In this document: in pieces, positions 42,865 to 52,175 of the stretch | Layout of the letters: each line of letters starts with the position of its first letter | Numbering within the stretch: the stretch's first letter is position 1 | NCBI GenBank assembly: GCA_945897725.1 | Contig: CAMDFR010000010.1 | Location: 1-64,000 of the forward strand | Direction: 5' to 3' | From: Chitinophaga pinensis | Lineage (GTDB): Bacteria > Bacteroidota > Bacteroidia > Chitinophagales > CAMDFR01 | DNA length: 64,000 nucleotides | Position numbers and translations under genes: made by a program | Notes under the pieces: generated by a model | Told to the model about the DNA's origin: nothing | Databases searched by the model: none | The model's input: the letters and a program-made list of their open reading frames with translations, nothing else

Positions 42865-44736
42865 TTAAGAAGATCGATAAGCAATGGGATGTGTTTGTTT
42901 TTTGTTCGGTCCCAAAAATAATCTTGCATAGATTCTGAGCACAGTTAGTTCAAGTACTAAGAAACTGATGGCTGTAAAAAAAGTCAAAAGGTACTCGTTG
43001 TGATCGATGTGACTAAACATTAAATCAACACCAATAAAGGAAGGTGTAAAAGGTAATCCTACAAATGCCAAGCTTGATAAAAGAAACCAAAATGCTAGTT
43101 TGGGATGATCATAAGCATATCCATAAAAGTCATTTAAGTCAAGCTTATTTTCTGCCTTTTTTAACTTTAATAAAATCAATATTCCAAGGGTAGCCGCGAT
43201 CACTAAACTCGCGACATAAATAAGTATTTCCAAATATTCATATTGGTCATTTAATAATGCAATAGATAACACGATGTATGCTTGACTAAGAATAATAAGC
43301 AGCCACGCATAAATTGGATTTTTCTTTTCTGCAAAGGCAATTAAAATAATGATCATTCCTAAAAAAGCATAGAGCAAATGCAAGTATTTATCCAAAATCA
43401 AAGGCATGTGTCTATCTAAAACAAAGAAGCAAAGCCCGATAGTGAAGATGATAACAAGTGATAGAATTCCATAAAATGAAGAAATAATATGCAGAGATCT
43501 TCCAATCATTTTAAAGGGATTCCAAAAGGTTTTCTTTAAAAAACCATCCAGGTTCCATTCTTTAATACTTAATGTGTAAATACTATTACTCAGTTTATTT
43601 AAGAAGGTGTTGCTTGTTTGGTAAACCTTAGGGCTATAATTAAAAAATTGATCATGTATCATATAACCAAGTACCGAAGGTGATACCAGTAATTGATACG
43701 TTCTTAGTAAAGCATTGCCACAAAGATGAAATAGTAATAAAGTATGCCAACCCATGGCCACTTCAATGAACATCAATCCAATTTGTGCTATGGCAGCATA
43801 GGCTATTTGTGTTTTAACAGTGGATTGAACCCTAGCAATGAGGCTAGCAATAATGGCAGTTAAGATTCCAATCAAAATCACTAGTATTTTGATGATTAGT
43901 ATAGATTCCCAATAATGGAATGTTCTTAATAGTAAGAATACACCTAAATGAACAGATAGAGAGCCGTAGAAAACAGCGCTTGAGGTGGTTGGTCCTTCCA
44001 TAGCTCTTGGCAACCATGATGAGAATGGAAATTGTGCTGATTTTATAGATGCAGCAATGAGAATCATCGAAAGTAAAAATAATACAGAATAGAAATTTTC
44101 ATGTATATGTGCGACCACAATTTGTACATCATCTAGTTGAATAAAAGTGATATTCTTGTGCCAAATATGATGGCTAGTCCATAAGGCTAGTATTAAACAG
44201 ATGTCCCCCAAACGATACAGAGAAATAGTTTTGAGAGCATTTTTCACAGGTAAGTATCGATCTCTATAAAAAGCAACCAATAGAAATGAGGTGATACCTA
44301 GAAATTCCCAACCAATAAAAAGTGTTTCGAAGTTTCCTGAAAAAACAGTCAGATTATATGCAAAATAGAAGAGCAATACTGTGTTGAAAAATCGTTTGTA
44401 ACCTTCATCCCTATGCAAATAGTACTTACTGAACACAAGCACTAAAAAAGTTATAAATGCTCCAAGTATAGAAAAAACTGCTGTCGATTTATCAAAGTAG
44501 TAGTCTAAGAATATTTCTATATTTCCCTCTTTGTAGAAAACAAAATGCTTTAAGTTGAGTGTCGGTGTATGTTGAATCAACCAGTATGCGGTATATAAAA
44601 CAATAGTTATGAATTGAATTCCCACAATAGTATAGGCGGTTGCGGCAATCAACTTCTCTTGTTTATTTGAAAAAAAGAGACTAACTATAAATCCTAAAAG
44701 CGGAATAAAAATAAAAATTTGAATAAGTGACTCCAT
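42865..44736 (-). CDS. dabB: DabB, proton-channel subunit of the Dab bicarbonate pump
   Basis: A 623-residue polytopic membrane protein of the NuoL/MrpA family, with the conserved proton-antiporter region (GWEFLGITSFLLVAFY, then SIKSAQFPFSSWLPRAMEGPTTSSA). In isolation it could be read as a respiratory NuoL, but no other nuo genes are present and dabA precedes it by 8 bp. In the Dab complex DabB is thought to pass ions to drive CO2 hydration on DabA. It is the last gene of a SulP, CA, dabA, dabB operon on the minus strand. Confidence 0.88.
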   Translation of the reverse strand: MESLIQIFIFIPLLGFIVSLFFSNKQEKLIAATAYTIVGIQFITIVLYTAYWLIQHTPTLNLKHFVFYKEGNIEIFLDYYFDKSTAVFSILGAFITFLVLVFSKYYLHRDEGYKRFFNTVLLFYFAYNLTVFSGNFETLFIGWEFLGITSFLLVAFYRDRYLPVKNALKTISLYRLGDICLILALWTSHHIWHKNITFIQLDDVQIVVAHIHENFYSVLFLLSMILIAASIKSAQFPFSSWLPRAMEGPTTSSAVFYGSLSVHLGVFLLLRTFHYWESILIIKILVILIGILTAIIASLIARVQSTVKTQIAYAAIAQIGLMFIEVAMGWHTLLLFHLCGNALLRTYQLLVSPSVLGYMIHDQFFNYSPKVYQTSNTFLNKLSNSIYTLSIKEWNLDGFLKKTFWNPFKMIGRSLHIISSFYGILSLVIIFTIGLCFFVLDRHMPLILDKYLHLLYAFLGMIIILIAFAEKKNPIYAWLLIILSQAYIVLSIALLNDQYEYLEILIYVASLVIAATLGILILLKLKKAENKLDLNDFYGYAYDHPKLAFWFLLSSLAFVGLPFTPSFIGVDLMFSHIDHNEYLLTFFTAISFLVLELTVLRIYARLFLGPNKKQTHPIAYRSS

Positions 44737-44744
44737 GAATAAGG

Positions 44745-47321
44745 TTAGTTATAAAGATATACGGGTAGGTTTTCTTGAGTAGCGTGTGTAATATGATTGC
44801 TTTCCATCTCCTTTGCCTCTTCAAGTAAAGTATGCACATCTTTATAAAAATGGATTTCTTTTGCCCTTGTTTGATAAGGAATAAAGCCGCCATTTTTAAA
44901 ATAGGAAAGTTCATTAGTCTCTGGATGTATAGAAACAAGATGCACCCATTCGTTCTCATACCATTGATACATTTCTGGTGAAGACTGAATGCTTTTTAGA
45001 ATTATCTCAGGAAAATGTTCAACAATTATGAGTAATCGCAATGGGTCGTGTACTTCAATCATTTGCCAAGGTAATCCAGTGCGTAAATCCCCATCACTGC
45101 TATTAGCCACCCCAATGAGACCTACAACATTATGAGGTAATTTAGTACCAGCTCCAAGTTTATAGTTATCCACTCTCGAAAAGTAATATTCTAAATTGAT
45201 TCCACCGCATACTGGTCCAAGAGGACGCATAACATCTGTTAAATAATTACCCTCTTTGTCTGATCTAAAATCATATGAATTTAAAAAGGCTCTTCTATCT
45301 AGGAAAATGCCTTTGGTTATTTCTCTATTGCCAACAATACAAAGCGTATTGGTACCATGTCCTAATTCAGGTCGTGGTTCAAACAATGATACAGATCGTT
45401 CCTTGATGGCTTTTCTTATTTTTTTAATATCCATTTTGGTATCTATGGAGGCAAAGCGCCTGGAGCGTTCTTTAGCATTTAGGTCTAGGGCGTTTTCAAA
45501 AGTCTGTACATGAAGGAGATGGTTTTTTGCATTTATTGTTTGAAGAATTTCAGTGTCATAGTATTCGATCTCATCGGCTGCAGTATCATGTAAAGCTCCA
45601 ATAAATTGGGTCGTGTCAGGAATATCTATTCCTTTTTTTTGTAATTTTTTTCGCACTTCAACATGATTGGCCATGGCAGAAAAAACTCTGCTATTTACAG
45701 AGCCAGGTCTTCCGCTGCAGGCTCCGCAATCGTGAGCTCCATGGTGAGGATTATTGGCACTACTGCTTCCATGCGCAACAACGTAAACTATGGGCGAAAA
45801 TATTTTTGTTAGTCCGATGCCATTCAAAACACCTTCTACTCGTGATGCCATCTCCTCAATCGTAAATCCAATTTGTAATCCATTCTCCCTATCTGAAGTG
45901 TTTTTATTCTCAATTGTAAGTTTCCCTTGTTCGTTCATATGAGCAAAGGCATTAGAAATAGCTGGACTCATTCTAGGTTTAAACAAGTTTTGAATGAGTC
46001 TTAGTCCAGCCCAAAATCCAAAAGTTAGCGCACTTAAAAAACCAGTAATAAACTGATGCGTCTTATCAGTATAGAACAAATCATGTTTTCTTTTCTCTGA
46101 AACATCATATTCTTTGATTAAGTACTTAGGCGTTACTGGCGCTGGACAAAGTTTATCATAAAATTTGGCATGTTCGGCTTGGAAGTAAAACTCTACGCCG
46201 AAGAATCCAGGACAGCCAAATGTTTCAACCTTTTTATTCAAATTTTCAAGATGTGTTCGCAGACTGCATTCTCTTTCATCAATACAAAATAATGCTTGAA
46301 AACTATTCTGTTCTTTTATTGAATGAGTGCTAGGGAAAAGCTTTTTATGTTGATTCAATTTTTGTAAACCCGCTAATATTTCATCATAATAACTCCACTC
46401 AAATGCATCCTGCCATATTTTTAAAACATCAAATAGTTCTTCATTTGATACATCAGCAAACAACTCAATTGGTGCTTCTGAAACATGGTTAGACAGTGCC
46501 GTCCAGTTTGGACCTAATTCAGTATCCAAATTATCAATTTCAAAAAGTAATTCAAGTATGATTAAATCTTGTAGATTAATTTTACGAGGACTTAATAAGG
46601 TATGGGGTTGAGATTCAACTGCGGAAACCATTCCACTCCATCCCTTGTGCGCAAATTGTTGATCAAAAATGTATTGATTATAATAAGTTTCTTTGCCAAC
46701 AACAATTTGTAATAGTTCAGATATTGAAAGACCTTTCTTAAAAAGTAGTTGTCTAGCTCTTTGTTTCTTGAATAAACTGCTGTAGCTATTTTGTTCTAAC
46801 TGTTGAATGGATTCTAAAAAACCTATGTTTCCAATTGGGAATTCCCATATTGAGATTCCTTGGTCTAAATAATTACTTAGCAGTCGGAATAGAAGTGGTT
46901 GAACTAAATTATCAAGATCTATTTGAAATAACTTCTTCCAATGAGCTCTTAGCTTTCCAATTCTTTGCTCATTATGTTCATCATAAGGATATTTTAAGAC
47001 CTTTTCTTTCCATTTGATAATACCATCAGTACCTTTTCTGTCCATGATGATTTTATCTAAAACCGTCGGATCTATTCTACCTAGTTCGTATAATTTTCTG
47101 AAATCATTTAAAGGCAAAGTAGCCTCAAAGCCGAATATCTTTGAGGCTTTAAAAATTGCATCGTAAAATTTCATCTCCTGAAATGCGTGCAGAGAATTAT
47201 GATGAATGAAGTCCTTTAAAGGTGTTTGTGTCGGTAAAAAATGTTTTAGTGATGCTATCAAATCTGCTTCGTTAAACGTATCAACTCCTTTTGTTAAACT
47301 ATTGGTGGATTTGTTTTGCAT
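44745..47321 (-). CDS. dabA: DabA, carbonic-anhydrase-like subunit (DUF2309)
   Basis: A large cytoplasmic protein of 858 residues (DUF2309/UPF0753). It has beta-carbonic-anhydrase-like zinc ligands: FCIDERECSLRTH supplies Cys and Asp, and VVAHGSSSANNPHHGAHDCGACSGR supplies His and Cys. With DabB it makes up an energy-coupled CO2-to-bicarbonate trap in other bacteria. The ATG at 47321 is chosen; a GTG at 47351 would add ten residues. Other conserved blocks are PLKDFIHHNSLHAF near the start and GDLRTGLPWQMIEVHDPLRL near the end. Confidence 0.93.
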   Translation of the reverse strand: MQNKSTNSLTKGVDTFNEADLIASLKHFLPTQTPLKDFIHHNSLHAFQEMKFYDAIFKASKIFGFEATLPLNDFRKLYELGRIDPTVLDKIIMDRKGTDGIIKWKEKVLKYPYDEHNEQRIGKLRAHWKKLFQIDLDNLVQPLLFRLLSNYLDQGISIWEFPIGNIGFLESIQQLEQNSYSSLFKKQRARQLLFKKGLSISELLQIVVGKETYYNQYIFDQQFAHKGWSGMVSAVESQPHTLLSPRKINLQDLIILELLFEIDNLDTELGPNWTALSNHVSEAPIELFADVSNEELFDVLKIWQDAFEWSYYDEILAGLQKLNQHKKLFPSTHSIKEQNSFQALFCIDERECSLRTHLENLNKKVETFGCPGFFGVEFYFQAEHAKFYDKLCPAPVTPKYLIKEYDVSEKRKHDLFYTDKTHQFITGFLSALTFGFWAGLRLIQNLFKPRMSPAISNAFAHMNEQGKLTIENKNTSDRENGLQIGFTIEEMASRVEGVLNGIGLTKIFSPIVYVVAHGSSSANNPHHGAHDCGACSGRPGSVNSRVFSAMANHVEVRKKLQKKGIDIPDTTQFIGALHDTAADEIEYYDTEILQTINAKNHLLHVQTFENALDLNAKERSRRFASIDTKMDIKKIRKAIKERSVSLFEPRPELGHGTNTLCIVGNREITKGIFLDRRAFLNSYDFRSDKEGNYLTDVMRPLGPVCGGINLEYYFSRVDNYKLGAGTKLPHNVVGLIGVANSSDGDLRTGLPWQMIEVHDPLRLLIIVEHFPEIILKSIQSSPEMYQWYENEWVHLVSIHPETNELSYFKNGGFIPYQTRAKEIHFYKDVHTLLEEAKEMESNHITHATQENLPVYLYN

Positions 47322-47392
47322 TAATGTTTTATTCTCATTTTTTGGGAACACTTATTAGATCAAATTGTTAGTTTTTGGTTTGAATCGTGCCC

Positions 47393-48028
47393 TTATTGAT
47401 CCAAGTGGTATACCGAATGTAAATCTTTCGTGCATGTGAACGAAACATTTAAATCCTTTAAAACGCCATCCTTTAAATCATATACCCAACCATGAATATG
47501 AAGTGGCTGATTCTTCAGCCAAGCATTCTGTACGATAGATGTTTTACCTAAATCGTGTACTTGTTCCATCACATTTACTTCTACAAATCTTCTACCTCTT
47601 TCTTCCTCTGAGCTAATAGCATCTAGCTCCTTGTGATGGTATCTGTATACATCCTTAATATGTCTAAGCCAGTTGTCTATGAGGCCAAATTGTTTGCTAC
47701 CCATTGCTGCCAAGACACCGCCACATCCATAGTGACCACATACAATAATATGTTTTACTTTTAAAACTTCTACCGCATAGGATAGAACACTAAGCATGTT
47801 CATATCGCTATGTACTACCATGTTGGCAATGTTTCTGTGTACAAAAATCTGTCCTGGCATAGTTCCAGTAATTTGATTTGCTGGTACTCGACTGTCTGAA
47901 CAGCCTATCCATAGGTATTCTGGGTTTTGTCCTTCTGATAATTGTTCAAAGAAAGAAGGATTTTTTTCATTTTGCTCTCGAACCCAGTTTTCATTGTTTT
48001 TTAATAATATTTGATATGATTTTTCCAT
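47393..48028 (-). CDS. can: Beta-carbonic anhydrase
   Basis: Interconverts CO2 and bicarbonate. Zinc-ligand motifs are CSDSRVPANQI and HYGCGGV (Cys, Asp, His, Cys), with HRNIANMV between them. Length of 211 residues matches the Can/CynT class. It lies 13 bp after the SulP gene and 71 bp before the dabA start, so it works beside a bicarbonate transporter and the Dab pump. Cytoplasmic, as no signal peptide is visible. Confidence 0.95.
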   Translation of the reverse strand: MEKSYQILLKNNENWVREQNEKNPSFFEQLSEGQNPEYLWIGCSDSRVPANQITGTMPGQIFVHRNIANMVVHSDMNMLSVLSYAVEVLKVKHIIVCGHYGCGGVLAAMGSKQFGLIDNWLRHIKDVYRYHHKELDAISSEEERGRRFVEVNVMEQVHDLGKTSIVQNAWLKNQPLHIHGWVYDLKDGVLKDLNVSFTCTKDLHSVYHLDQ

Positions 48029-48041
48029 TTTGTTTATTTAT

Positions 48042-49619
48042 TTAATGTCCTGCTGTTCCAATAAAAGCAGGGATTTCTATGAATTCAAGTTTAATATTTT
48101 TAAGTGAGGCTGTCTCTTTAAAATCATGAATAATTTCAAGCACATCCATGTCTATGTTTTCTGCATTTCTTCCATCAATAATCACAGTGGAATTGTCTGG
48201 AAGTTCCCGAAGTGTTAAGGCAATGCCTCCCTTATTTAAGAAGGAAACGTCCTCTGCTAAAGTGATAGTAATTTTTTCTCCCTCATCGTTAGTTTCTTTC
48301 TTGTAGTGGTGAGAAAGTTTGTAATTATTTCTAAGAATGAAAAAAATGGCAACGACCATTCCCACAGCTATTCCTTTTAATAAATCGGAAAATTGTATTG
48401 CAACAATGGTAATAATAAACGGAATAAATTGTTCCCATCCCAATTTATACATCGATTTGAATAATGAAACTTTTGCCAACTTGTATCCAATCACTAAAAG
48501 CACAGCAGCCAAACATGCTAATGGAATTAGATTTAAAAGGGATGCTATGGATACAACACTTACAAAAAGTAATACTCCATGGACAATGGCTGATAATTTT
48601 GTTCTACCGCCAGAATTGATATTGGCTGAGGATCTCACAATAACAGCTGTCAGTGGCAAGCCACCTATCATACCAGATACTAAATTTCCAATTCCTTGTG
48701 CTTTCAGTTCTCTATTTGTTGGTGTATTACGTTTGTATGGATCTAGTTTGTCCGCAGCTTCTACACTTAGCAGTGTTTCCAAACTTGCTATGATGGCGAT
48801 GGTTACAGCCACCACATATACTTGATAATTTACTATTGCACTAAAATCAGGAAGTGTAAATAATTGAAAAAAACCAGCGGTAGATGTTGCTATTGGTAGC
48901 TGTACTAGTTTGTTGGTTTCAAGGACAAATCCTGGATTAAAATTTTTGAATAATTCATTCATGATGACACCTAAAATAACGACTACTAATGCACTTGGAA
49001 CGAATTTGAAAAAAGCATATTTCTTCAAAAACGGGCGTTCCCAAATAATTAAAACAAAAAGTGAAAGGACAGCAATGATGACAGCTCCAGGATGAACAAA
49101 TTCTATCCATTCAAAAAGTTGTGAAAAAGTGGCTGAGATTCCAGTGGCTTCATTTGTTAACGTGTTTTCGGTAATTGATTCTAATCCTAGGGCAGAACCT
49201 ATCTGTTTGCGAATCAAAATAATTCCAATGGCGGCAAGCATTCCTTTAATAACACTTGAAGGGAAATAATGTGCAATAAGTCCTGCTTTGAGAAAACCTA
49301 AAACTATTTGTAAAAGTCCAGCTATAACAACCGCTAACAAAAAGATTTCATAACTTCCAAGTGTGGTAATTGCATTTAGAACAATCACTGTTAGACCTGC
49401 TGCGGGTCCACTAACACTGAGTGATGAACCACTAGCAAATGCAACGACCGTGCCTCCAATAACGCCAGCAATGATGCCAGCAAATAAAGGAGCACCTGAG
49501 GCTAAAGCAATTCCTAAGCATAGAGGAAGGGCCACAAGAAAAACAACCAAGCCTGCTGGTAGATCATTTTTTAAATATTGAAAACTTAGCCCTGAAGACA
49601 TTTTTTGTTGTGTGTCCAT
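48042..49619 (-). CDS. SulP family anion transporter with STAS domain
   Basis: A 525-residue SulP/SLC26 transporter. The conserved N-terminal block DLPAGLVVFLVALPLCLGIALASGAP and the SGPAAGLTVIV loop are clear, with about 10-12 membrane segments and a C-terminal STAS domain (about 440-525) that includes STVIIDGRNAENID. The linked carbonic anhydrase and Dab genes suggest bicarbonate (BicA-like) rather than sulfate transport, though substrate cannot be read from sequence. It is the first gene of the operon, with a promoter at 49675-49708. Confidence 0.9.
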   Translation of the reverse strand: MDTQQKMSSGLSFQYLKNDLPAGLVVFLVALPLCLGIALASGAPLFAGIIAGVIGGTVVAFASGSSLSVSGPAAGLTVIVLNAITTLGSYEIFLLAVVIAGLLQIVLGFLKAGLIAHYFPSSVIKGMLAAIGIILIRKQIGSALGLESITENTLTNEATGISATFSQLFEWIEFVHPGAVIIAVLSLFVLIIWERPFLKKYAFFKFVPSALVVVILGVIMNELFKNFNPGFVLETNKLVQLPIATSTAGFFQLFTLPDFSAIVNYQVYVVAVTIAIIASLETLLSVEAADKLDPYKRNTPTNRELKAQGIGNLVSGMIGGLPLTAVIVRSSANINSGGRTKLSAIVHGVLLFVSVVSIASLLNLIPLACLAAVLLVIGYKLAKVSLFKSMYKLGWEQFIPFIITIVAIQFSDLLKGIAVGMVVAIFFILRNNYKLSHHYKKETNDEGEKITITLAEDVSFLNKGGIALTLRELPDNSTVIIDGRNAENIDMDVLEIIHDFKETASLKNIKLEFIEIPAFIGTAGH

Positions 49620-49674
49620 AAATTTATTCTAAATAATAATGAAGGAAATTCAATTTTTAAACATTCTATTTTAT

Positions 49675-49708
49675 CAAAGATACTTGTGTCAGTTTATACA
49701 TATTCAAA
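49675..49708 (-). promoter_or_regulatory. Promoter of the SulP/CA/Dab operon
   Basis: On the minus strand TTTG (49708-49705), 22 bp, TATCTTTG (49682-49675). The leader is about 50 bases. Confidence 0.65.
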
Positions 49709-49785
49709 GAAATTAAAAGTATTTACTTTGGTTAAGTATCTAAATAAAATGGAATAGAAGACAAGGTCTTCTGGATGAGAAATAA

Positions 49786-50106
49786 TTAGAGAAACTCAGG
49801 AGGTGAATATACCTCTTGAATGAAGTCGTGTGAAAGGAAAAGAACATCTTGTCTGAAATCAAATGATAATAATTCCGTTTGAAATAAACAATGATTAACT
49901 ATCATTGATGGATGAAAACAATAGAATTCAGTATCGCACTCATGCTTCTCATTTTCTATATCTTCAGCCTTCTTTTCATTCTCATTAATCTCTACATATA
50001 ATGCAAACTCTTCTTGGCTTATGAGCTTCGAAACATGAACGATGGTGTCAAGACTTAATGAAAATAAAAATAATAGGAAAAAACCAATAGAATAAAAAGT
50101 TCTCAT
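49786..50106 (-). CDS. Small exported protein rich in Cys, His and acidic residues
   Basis: A 106-residue protein with a signal peptide (MRTFYSIGFFLLFLFSLSLD) and a short mature part containing a run of acidic residues and ENEKHECDTEFYCFHPSMIVNHC, which could bind metal. It ends VYSPPEFL; small periplasmic proteins with a Pro-Pro-Glu ending are common in Bacteroidota and I recall them near metal-efflux genes, but I cannot name the family. A perfect 38-bp palindrome lies 15 bp upstream of the ATG and probably controls it. Longer in-frame starts upstream run into that palindrome. Confidence 0.65.
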   Translation of the reverse strand: MRTFYSIGFFLLFLFSLSLDTIVHVSKLISQEEFALYVEINENEKKAEDIENEKHECDTEFYCFHPSMIVNHCLFQTELLSFDFRQDVLFLSHDFIQEVYSPPEFL

Positions 50107-50120
50107 GAAGCAGTTTAGTA

Positions 50121-50158
50121 TCTGCAATAATACAAACATATGTTTGTATTATTGCAGA
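50121..50158. promoter_or_regulatory. Perfect 38-bp palindrome, likely operator
   Basis: Bases 50121-50139 and 50140-50158 are exact reverse complements with no spacer; the right half begins ATGTTTGTATTATTGCAGA. Both strands contain TATGTTTG, a -7 box, at the centre, so a promoter for the small exported protein (minus strand) is embedded in the palindrome. Alternatively it could be a cruciform or an RNA hairpin, but the lack of a T-tract argues against a terminator. Confidence 0.7.
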
Positions 50159-50190
50159 CAATGTATATTTAAACAATTTTTAACCATAAA

Positions 50191-50230
50191 AAAACTCAGT
50201 TAATTTGCTTACACAAATTAACTGAGTTTT
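50191..50230 (-). terminator. Terminator of the pepA-pdxA-yceD-rpmF operon
   Basis: A 17-bp perfect stem (50191-50207 with 50214-50230) and a 6-base loop, followed on the minus strand by a T-run. It lies 51 bp after the rpmF stop. Confidence 0.92.
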
Positions 50231-50280
50231 ATGATATGTAAAAGTTTAATTAAGAGAAAAACTTAATCTAACTCTTCTCG

Positions 50281-50469
50281 TTACGCTTTTTTACCTTCAG
50301 AAAATAACTTACCATTATAGTAGATATTACCATCTGATTCGTATGCTCTATGGCTACGGTGTATTTCACCTGTTACAGAACAAGTTGTTAAATTCATTGG
50401 CGTCAATGAATCATGAGTTCTTCTTTTATCTCTTCTCGTTTTCGAAATTTTTCGCTTTGGATGTGCCAT
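50281..50469 (-). CDS. rpmF: Ribosomal protein L32
   Basis: Large-subunit protein of 62 residues. MAHPKRKISKTRRDKRRTHDSL is the standard start. The zinc-ribbon half keeps only one cysteine (TTCSVTGEIHRSHRAY) where zinc-binding forms have four; this matches the zinc-free form of some Bacteroidota. It lies 22 bp after the DUF177 gene. In related genomes fabH usually follows; here a terminator follows instead. Confidence 0.95.
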   Translation of the reverse strand: MAHPKRKISKTRRDKRRTHDSLTPMNLTTCSVTGEIHRSHRAYESDGNIYYNGKLFSEGKKA

Positions 50470-50491
50470 GATTTATTATTTAATGTTGTAT

Positions 50492-51016
50492 TTAATTTTT
50501 TAATTTATTTAGTGCTGCCCATCTATCATCTGGACCTTTGTTTTCATCTTCTTTCTTATTCAATATCGCTAATACTTTTTCGTCGCAAGTCGATTTCCCA
50601 TCTTTGTCATCTGGATGTATCTTCTGAATTGGAATCGCTAATACGATGTATTCATAAATCAATTGAGCAACATCTAAATGAGATTCTGTTCTACTAATGT
50701 ACAAAACATCCGCATCTTCATCATTAAGGGCATTGTCATCTTCAAACTTAACATACAAAACATTTGATGTACGAATGGCTAAGTTCAAATTATTGCCACA
50801 ACGATCGCATTCAACAATCACTGTTCCATTGATGGTAAAAGTTAATAAATAGAGCGTATCTCTTTTGTCAAGTGTTACATCTACGCTTAACTTACCTTCC
50901 GTGACAGGCGAATTTTCAAAAAAAGTAAAGAACGAATTTCCTATACTGTAAAGAAAAGTGTGTAAACCATTTTTGAGCCCTATATAGGGTATCCTAAACT
51001 CATTTAAATTTTTCAC
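50492..51016 (-). CDS. yceD: DUF177 (YceD) family protein
   Basis: A 174-residue protein of the YceD/DUF177 family, always close to rpmF and implicated in 23S rRNA accumulation. It begins LNEFRIPYIGLKNG, contains a CDRCGNNL pair of cysteines, and ends GPDDRWAALNKLKN, the conserved C-terminal motif. The start codon is GTG at 51016. It lies 78 bp after pdxA. Confidence 0.92.
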   Translation of the reverse strand: MKNLNEFRIPYIGLKNGLHTFLYSIGNSFFTFFENSPVTEGKLSVDVTLDKRDTLYLLTFTINGTVIVECDRCGNNLNLAIRTSNVLYVKFEDDNALNDEDADVLYISRTESHLDVAQLIYEYIVLAIPIQKIHPDDKDGKSTCDEKVLAILNKKEDENKGPDDRWAALNKLKN

Positions 51017-51094
51017 GTTATCTCTCCACTTTATTAAAGGGATGCAAAATTAAGAAAAAATATCTAATAACTACTATAATGATGAAAATATTTC

Positions 51095-52159
51095 CTAGTT
51101 GTTTTGCTCATAACCTACTGAGCTTCTCGGCAAAGGGTTGATAGTCATCTCTTTGTATGATTTTCGGTTCCTTACCACATCTAAAGCTGTAAAAATAGCA
51201 GCCTCCATCGAACCTGGGTTAGCTAGATTTTTACCTGCAATATCAAATGCAGTGCCGTGGTCGGGGGAGGTACGAATCACCGGCATTCCAGCGGTGTAAT
51301 TCACGCCATTACTAAAAGCAAAAGATTTGAATGGTATTAAGCCTTGATCGTGATACATTGCTAAAACAGCATCAAATTTTTGAAATTGACCTGCCCCAAA
51401 AAAACCATCAGCAGGGTATGATCCAAAAGCTAAGATTCCTTTGTCCTTCACAATTGAAATCGCTGGATTGATAATCTCACTTTCTTCCTTTCCAATAAGA
51501 TTGTTATCACCAGCATGCGGATTTAATCCTAAAACTGCAATTTTAGGTCTATTGATTAAAAAGTCTTCCTTTAATGTTTTATTTAAAATTTCTAGCTTAC
51601 TTACAATACTTTTTGTATCAATAAACTTATGCAAATCACGTATCGGAACATGTCCAGTTGCTAAAGCAACTTTAAAGCTGTCTTCAACCATCAACATCAA
51701 AGAGTCATTCACTCCAAAATATTGTCGAATATAATCTGTATGGCCTCTGAAATCTTTTGTTGGAACCTTGATGGTACTTTTGTTTATAGGGGCGGTAACC
51801 AATGCATCAATTCTTCCTTCTTTTAAGTCAGACAGTGAAAGGTCTATGCATTGTAAGGCAATTTCTCCTGCTATTGAAGTGGCATTGCCTGGCTCAATAT
51901 TGACTTCTTCATTAGAGAAATTAACGACACTAATATGCTTTCCGTTTGACTGTTCAAATGCTGTGATATTAGTATAGTCGAAGTGCTCTATTTCTAAGGC
52001 TTTTTTATAATAAGATAGCACCTTAGTCGATCCATAAATAATAAAGTCGCAATACTTAGCAAATTTTTTGTCTTGTAATGCTTTTAGTATGATTTCTGGA
52101 CCAATGCCATTGATATCGCCAATACTAATTCCTATAAGTGGTTTATTCATGTTTTCCAT
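51095..52159 (-). CDS. pdxA: 4-hydroxythreonine-4-phosphate dehydrogenase
   Basis: NAD-dependent enzyme of the DXP-dependent pyridoxal phosphate pathway. Family motifs: GISIGDINGIGPEIILKAL, VTAPINKSTI, FRGHTDYI, GLNPHAGDNNLIG, MYHDQGLIPFK and RTSPDHGTAFDIAG. Length of 354 residues is normal. Either Met1 or Met4 may start it. The gene lies 16 bp after pepA and is transcribed with it. Confidence 0.96.
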   Translation of the reverse strand: MENMNKPLIGISIGDINGIGPEIILKALQDKKFAKYCDFIIYGSTKVLSYYKKALEIEHFDYTNITAFEQSNGKHISVVNFSNEEVNIEPGNATSIAGEIALQCIDLSLSDLKEGRIDALVTAPINKSTIKVPTKDFRGHTDYIRQYFGVNDSLMLMVEDSFKVALATGHVPIRDLHKFIDTKSIVSKLEILNKTLKEDFLINRPKIAVLGLNPHAGDNNLIGKEESEIINPAISIVKDKGILAFGSYPADGFFGAGQFQKFDAVLAMYHDQGLIPFKSFAFSNGVNYTAGMPVIRTSPDHGTAFDIAGKNLANPGSMEAAIFTALDVVRNRKSYKEMTINPLPRSSVGYEQNN

Positions 52160-52175
52160 GTTTCGTTTGTCTTGG

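Noticed and set aside
42865-44736. Respiratory complex I subunit NuoL
   Set aside because: No other nuo genes are adjacent, and dabA, carbonic anhydrase and SulP precede it in the operon.
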